Origin: an uncultured Prevotella sp.
GTDB taxonomy: Bacteria > Bacteroidota > Bacteroidia > Bacteroidales > Bacteroidaceae
Length of the DNA stretch: 6,297 bases
Assembly (NCBI GenBank): GCA_937906495.1
Contig: CALCVT010000117.1
Span: 1-6,297 of the forward strand
Reading direction: 5' to 3'
Part shown: in pieces, positions 5,668 to 6,297 of the stretch
Numbering within the stretch: position 1 is the first letter of the stretch
Layout: each line of letters begins with the position of its first letter
Notes under the pieces: generated by a model
Told to the model about the DNA's origin: nothing
The model's database searches: none
The model's input: only the letters and a program-made list of their open reading frames with translations
Made by a program: the position numbers and the translations under genes

Positions 5668-6297
5668 TAGGGTGCCTGCCGCCTCGCATCCCGACACAGC
5701 TCACATCTAATCCTCCCCCACTAAACCACTCACTTATCACTCATCACCATAAAGTGAATACAAGTTTCCTGACTGGACAAACCACACGAAACATAACTGT
5801 CAACAAAGTACTCGCTTCATTTTCAGCCCCAACAAGGCGCACTTTTAATGCAGACAAAATTCCCCATAAACAGCCAGTCCTCACCTTCGTCAGCAATGGC
5901 TACTTGGATTTTTACACCCCTCATAAAAAACACTTGAATTTCATTTTACATGGCCTGTTTTCTTTTTTACACCCCTCTTCCGTTGGCCAAAAACATACTC
6001 CTACCCCAACCAGCAGCTGCAACCTTACACAGATAGCCCCTACCGTTGAGGTGAAAGGAAAGGGGAAACATCCTCCGTTTTTAACAACATTGCCTCACGC
6101 AGATGTCATCGACACTCCTTTTCAATCAAGAAACACAACTTTTTATTCATTCTCCATTTCCTGTCAAAACTACTCAAAATCAGCTTCAAAACAATCCTAT
6201 TACGCTCAAACGCTGCTCATACAATTCGCAATGAGATAAAAAGGCGCAGATTAAAAGTTCCGTGTTTTAGGGTTAAATAATTGGTGATCTTGATATG
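5668..6297. other. Gene-free, G-poor/C-rich region
   Basis: No convincing gene is visible in 630 nt. By hand count, G makes up about 11-12% of bases at 5701-6240 while C is more than twice that, a strong strand skew. A rightward frame with a GTG start spans 5754-6239 (161 codons). It has no recognisable domain, its codon use is unlike the two genes here, and it has no promoter or ribosome site, so I regard it as a by-product of the low G content, which removes TAG and TGA stops. Other details are a 14-nt direct repeat (listed separately), a weak CCCCT/AGGGG hairpin at 6037-6065, and palindromes TTGGCCAA (5983-5990) and GCAGCTGC (6013-6020). No TAnnTTTG promoter was found on the given strand. 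Confidence 0.55.
5909..5977 (+). repeat. Two perfect copies of TTTTTACACCCCTC, 55 nt apart
   Basis: The 14-mer occurs at 5909-5922 and again at 5964-5977, a start-to-start distance of 55 nt. The sequence between the copies is A/T-rich and does not repeat. Two copies are not enough for a CRISPR array or tandem-repeat call. They may be binding sites or remnants of a dispersed intergenic element, and I cannot assign a function. Confidence 0.6.

Noticed and set aside
5909..5977. CRISPR array
   Set aside because: Only two 14-nt copies exist with one A/T-rich gap, and there is no palindromic repeat structure or cas gene.
6165..6194. Leftward promoter-like match (TAGTTTTG with TTG 19 nt upstream on the minus strand)
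   Set aside because: It would transcribe a gene-free region toward the convergent terminator, and such matches are expected by chance in A/T-rich DNA.
5754..6239. Rightward 161-codon frame with a GTG start
   Set aside because: No domain, signal peptide or family resemblance was recognised. Codon use differs from the neighbouring genes, no Bacteroidota promoter precedes it, and the low G content explains the lack of stops. It is kept only as a note in the gene-free region.

Overview
This window looks like chromosomal DNA from a member of the Bacteroidota, most likely a Prevotella-like Bacteroidales. Both clear promoters have the Bacteroidota sigma-ABfr form, a -33 TTG and a -7 TAnnTTTG separated by 18 nt. 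Neither main gene has a Shine-Dalgarno site next to its start codon; the bases upstream are A/T-rich instead. The exported enzyme has a signal peptide ending in A-Q, as is usual in this group. Coding DNA is C-rich at third positions and the gaps between genes are much richer in A and T.

Layout. At the left edge a leftward gene seems to start at about position 19, behind a 128-nt leader and a good leftward promoter at 148-177. An A/T-rich divergent region (about 180-400) carries several short inverted repeats. Two of them share the half-site TTTAT...ATAAA, and one abuts the rightward promoter at 399-429. That promoter drives a TetR/AcrR-type regulator (616-1263) through a leader of about 180 nt. 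A 350-nt gap follows. It holds a long inverted repeat ending in seven Ts (a possible terminator) and, overlapping it, a promoter with a good -7 but no visible -33. The largest gene is an exported, 1332-residue GH2 beta-galactosidase (1613-5611), closed by a strong intrinsic terminator at 5629-5667. The last 630 nt hold no convincing gene. That stretch is strikingly poor in G on the given strand and contains a 14-nt perfect direct repeat.

How the parts relate. The GH2 enzyme should release terminal beta-galactose from oligosaccharides or glycans in the periplasm. It keeps the LacZ catalytic and metal-binding residues. It differs from LacZ in an N-terminal extension of about 285 residues that reads as two beta-trefoil-like modules (ricin-B style), and in the loops that form the LacZ galactose/aglycone platform. 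No SusC/SusD pair, transporter or sugar-responsive regulator is visible, so this is an isolated glycosidase gene within the window. The TetR gene appears to be its own unit. Nothing in the sequence ties it to the galactosidase, because the candidate operator near its own promoter does not recur upstream of the GH2 gene.

I did not find a clearly new multi-gene system. The points most worth following are the architecture and altered active-site loops of the GH2 enzyme, the palindromes around the tetR promoter, and the inverted repeat overlapping the GH2 promoter.
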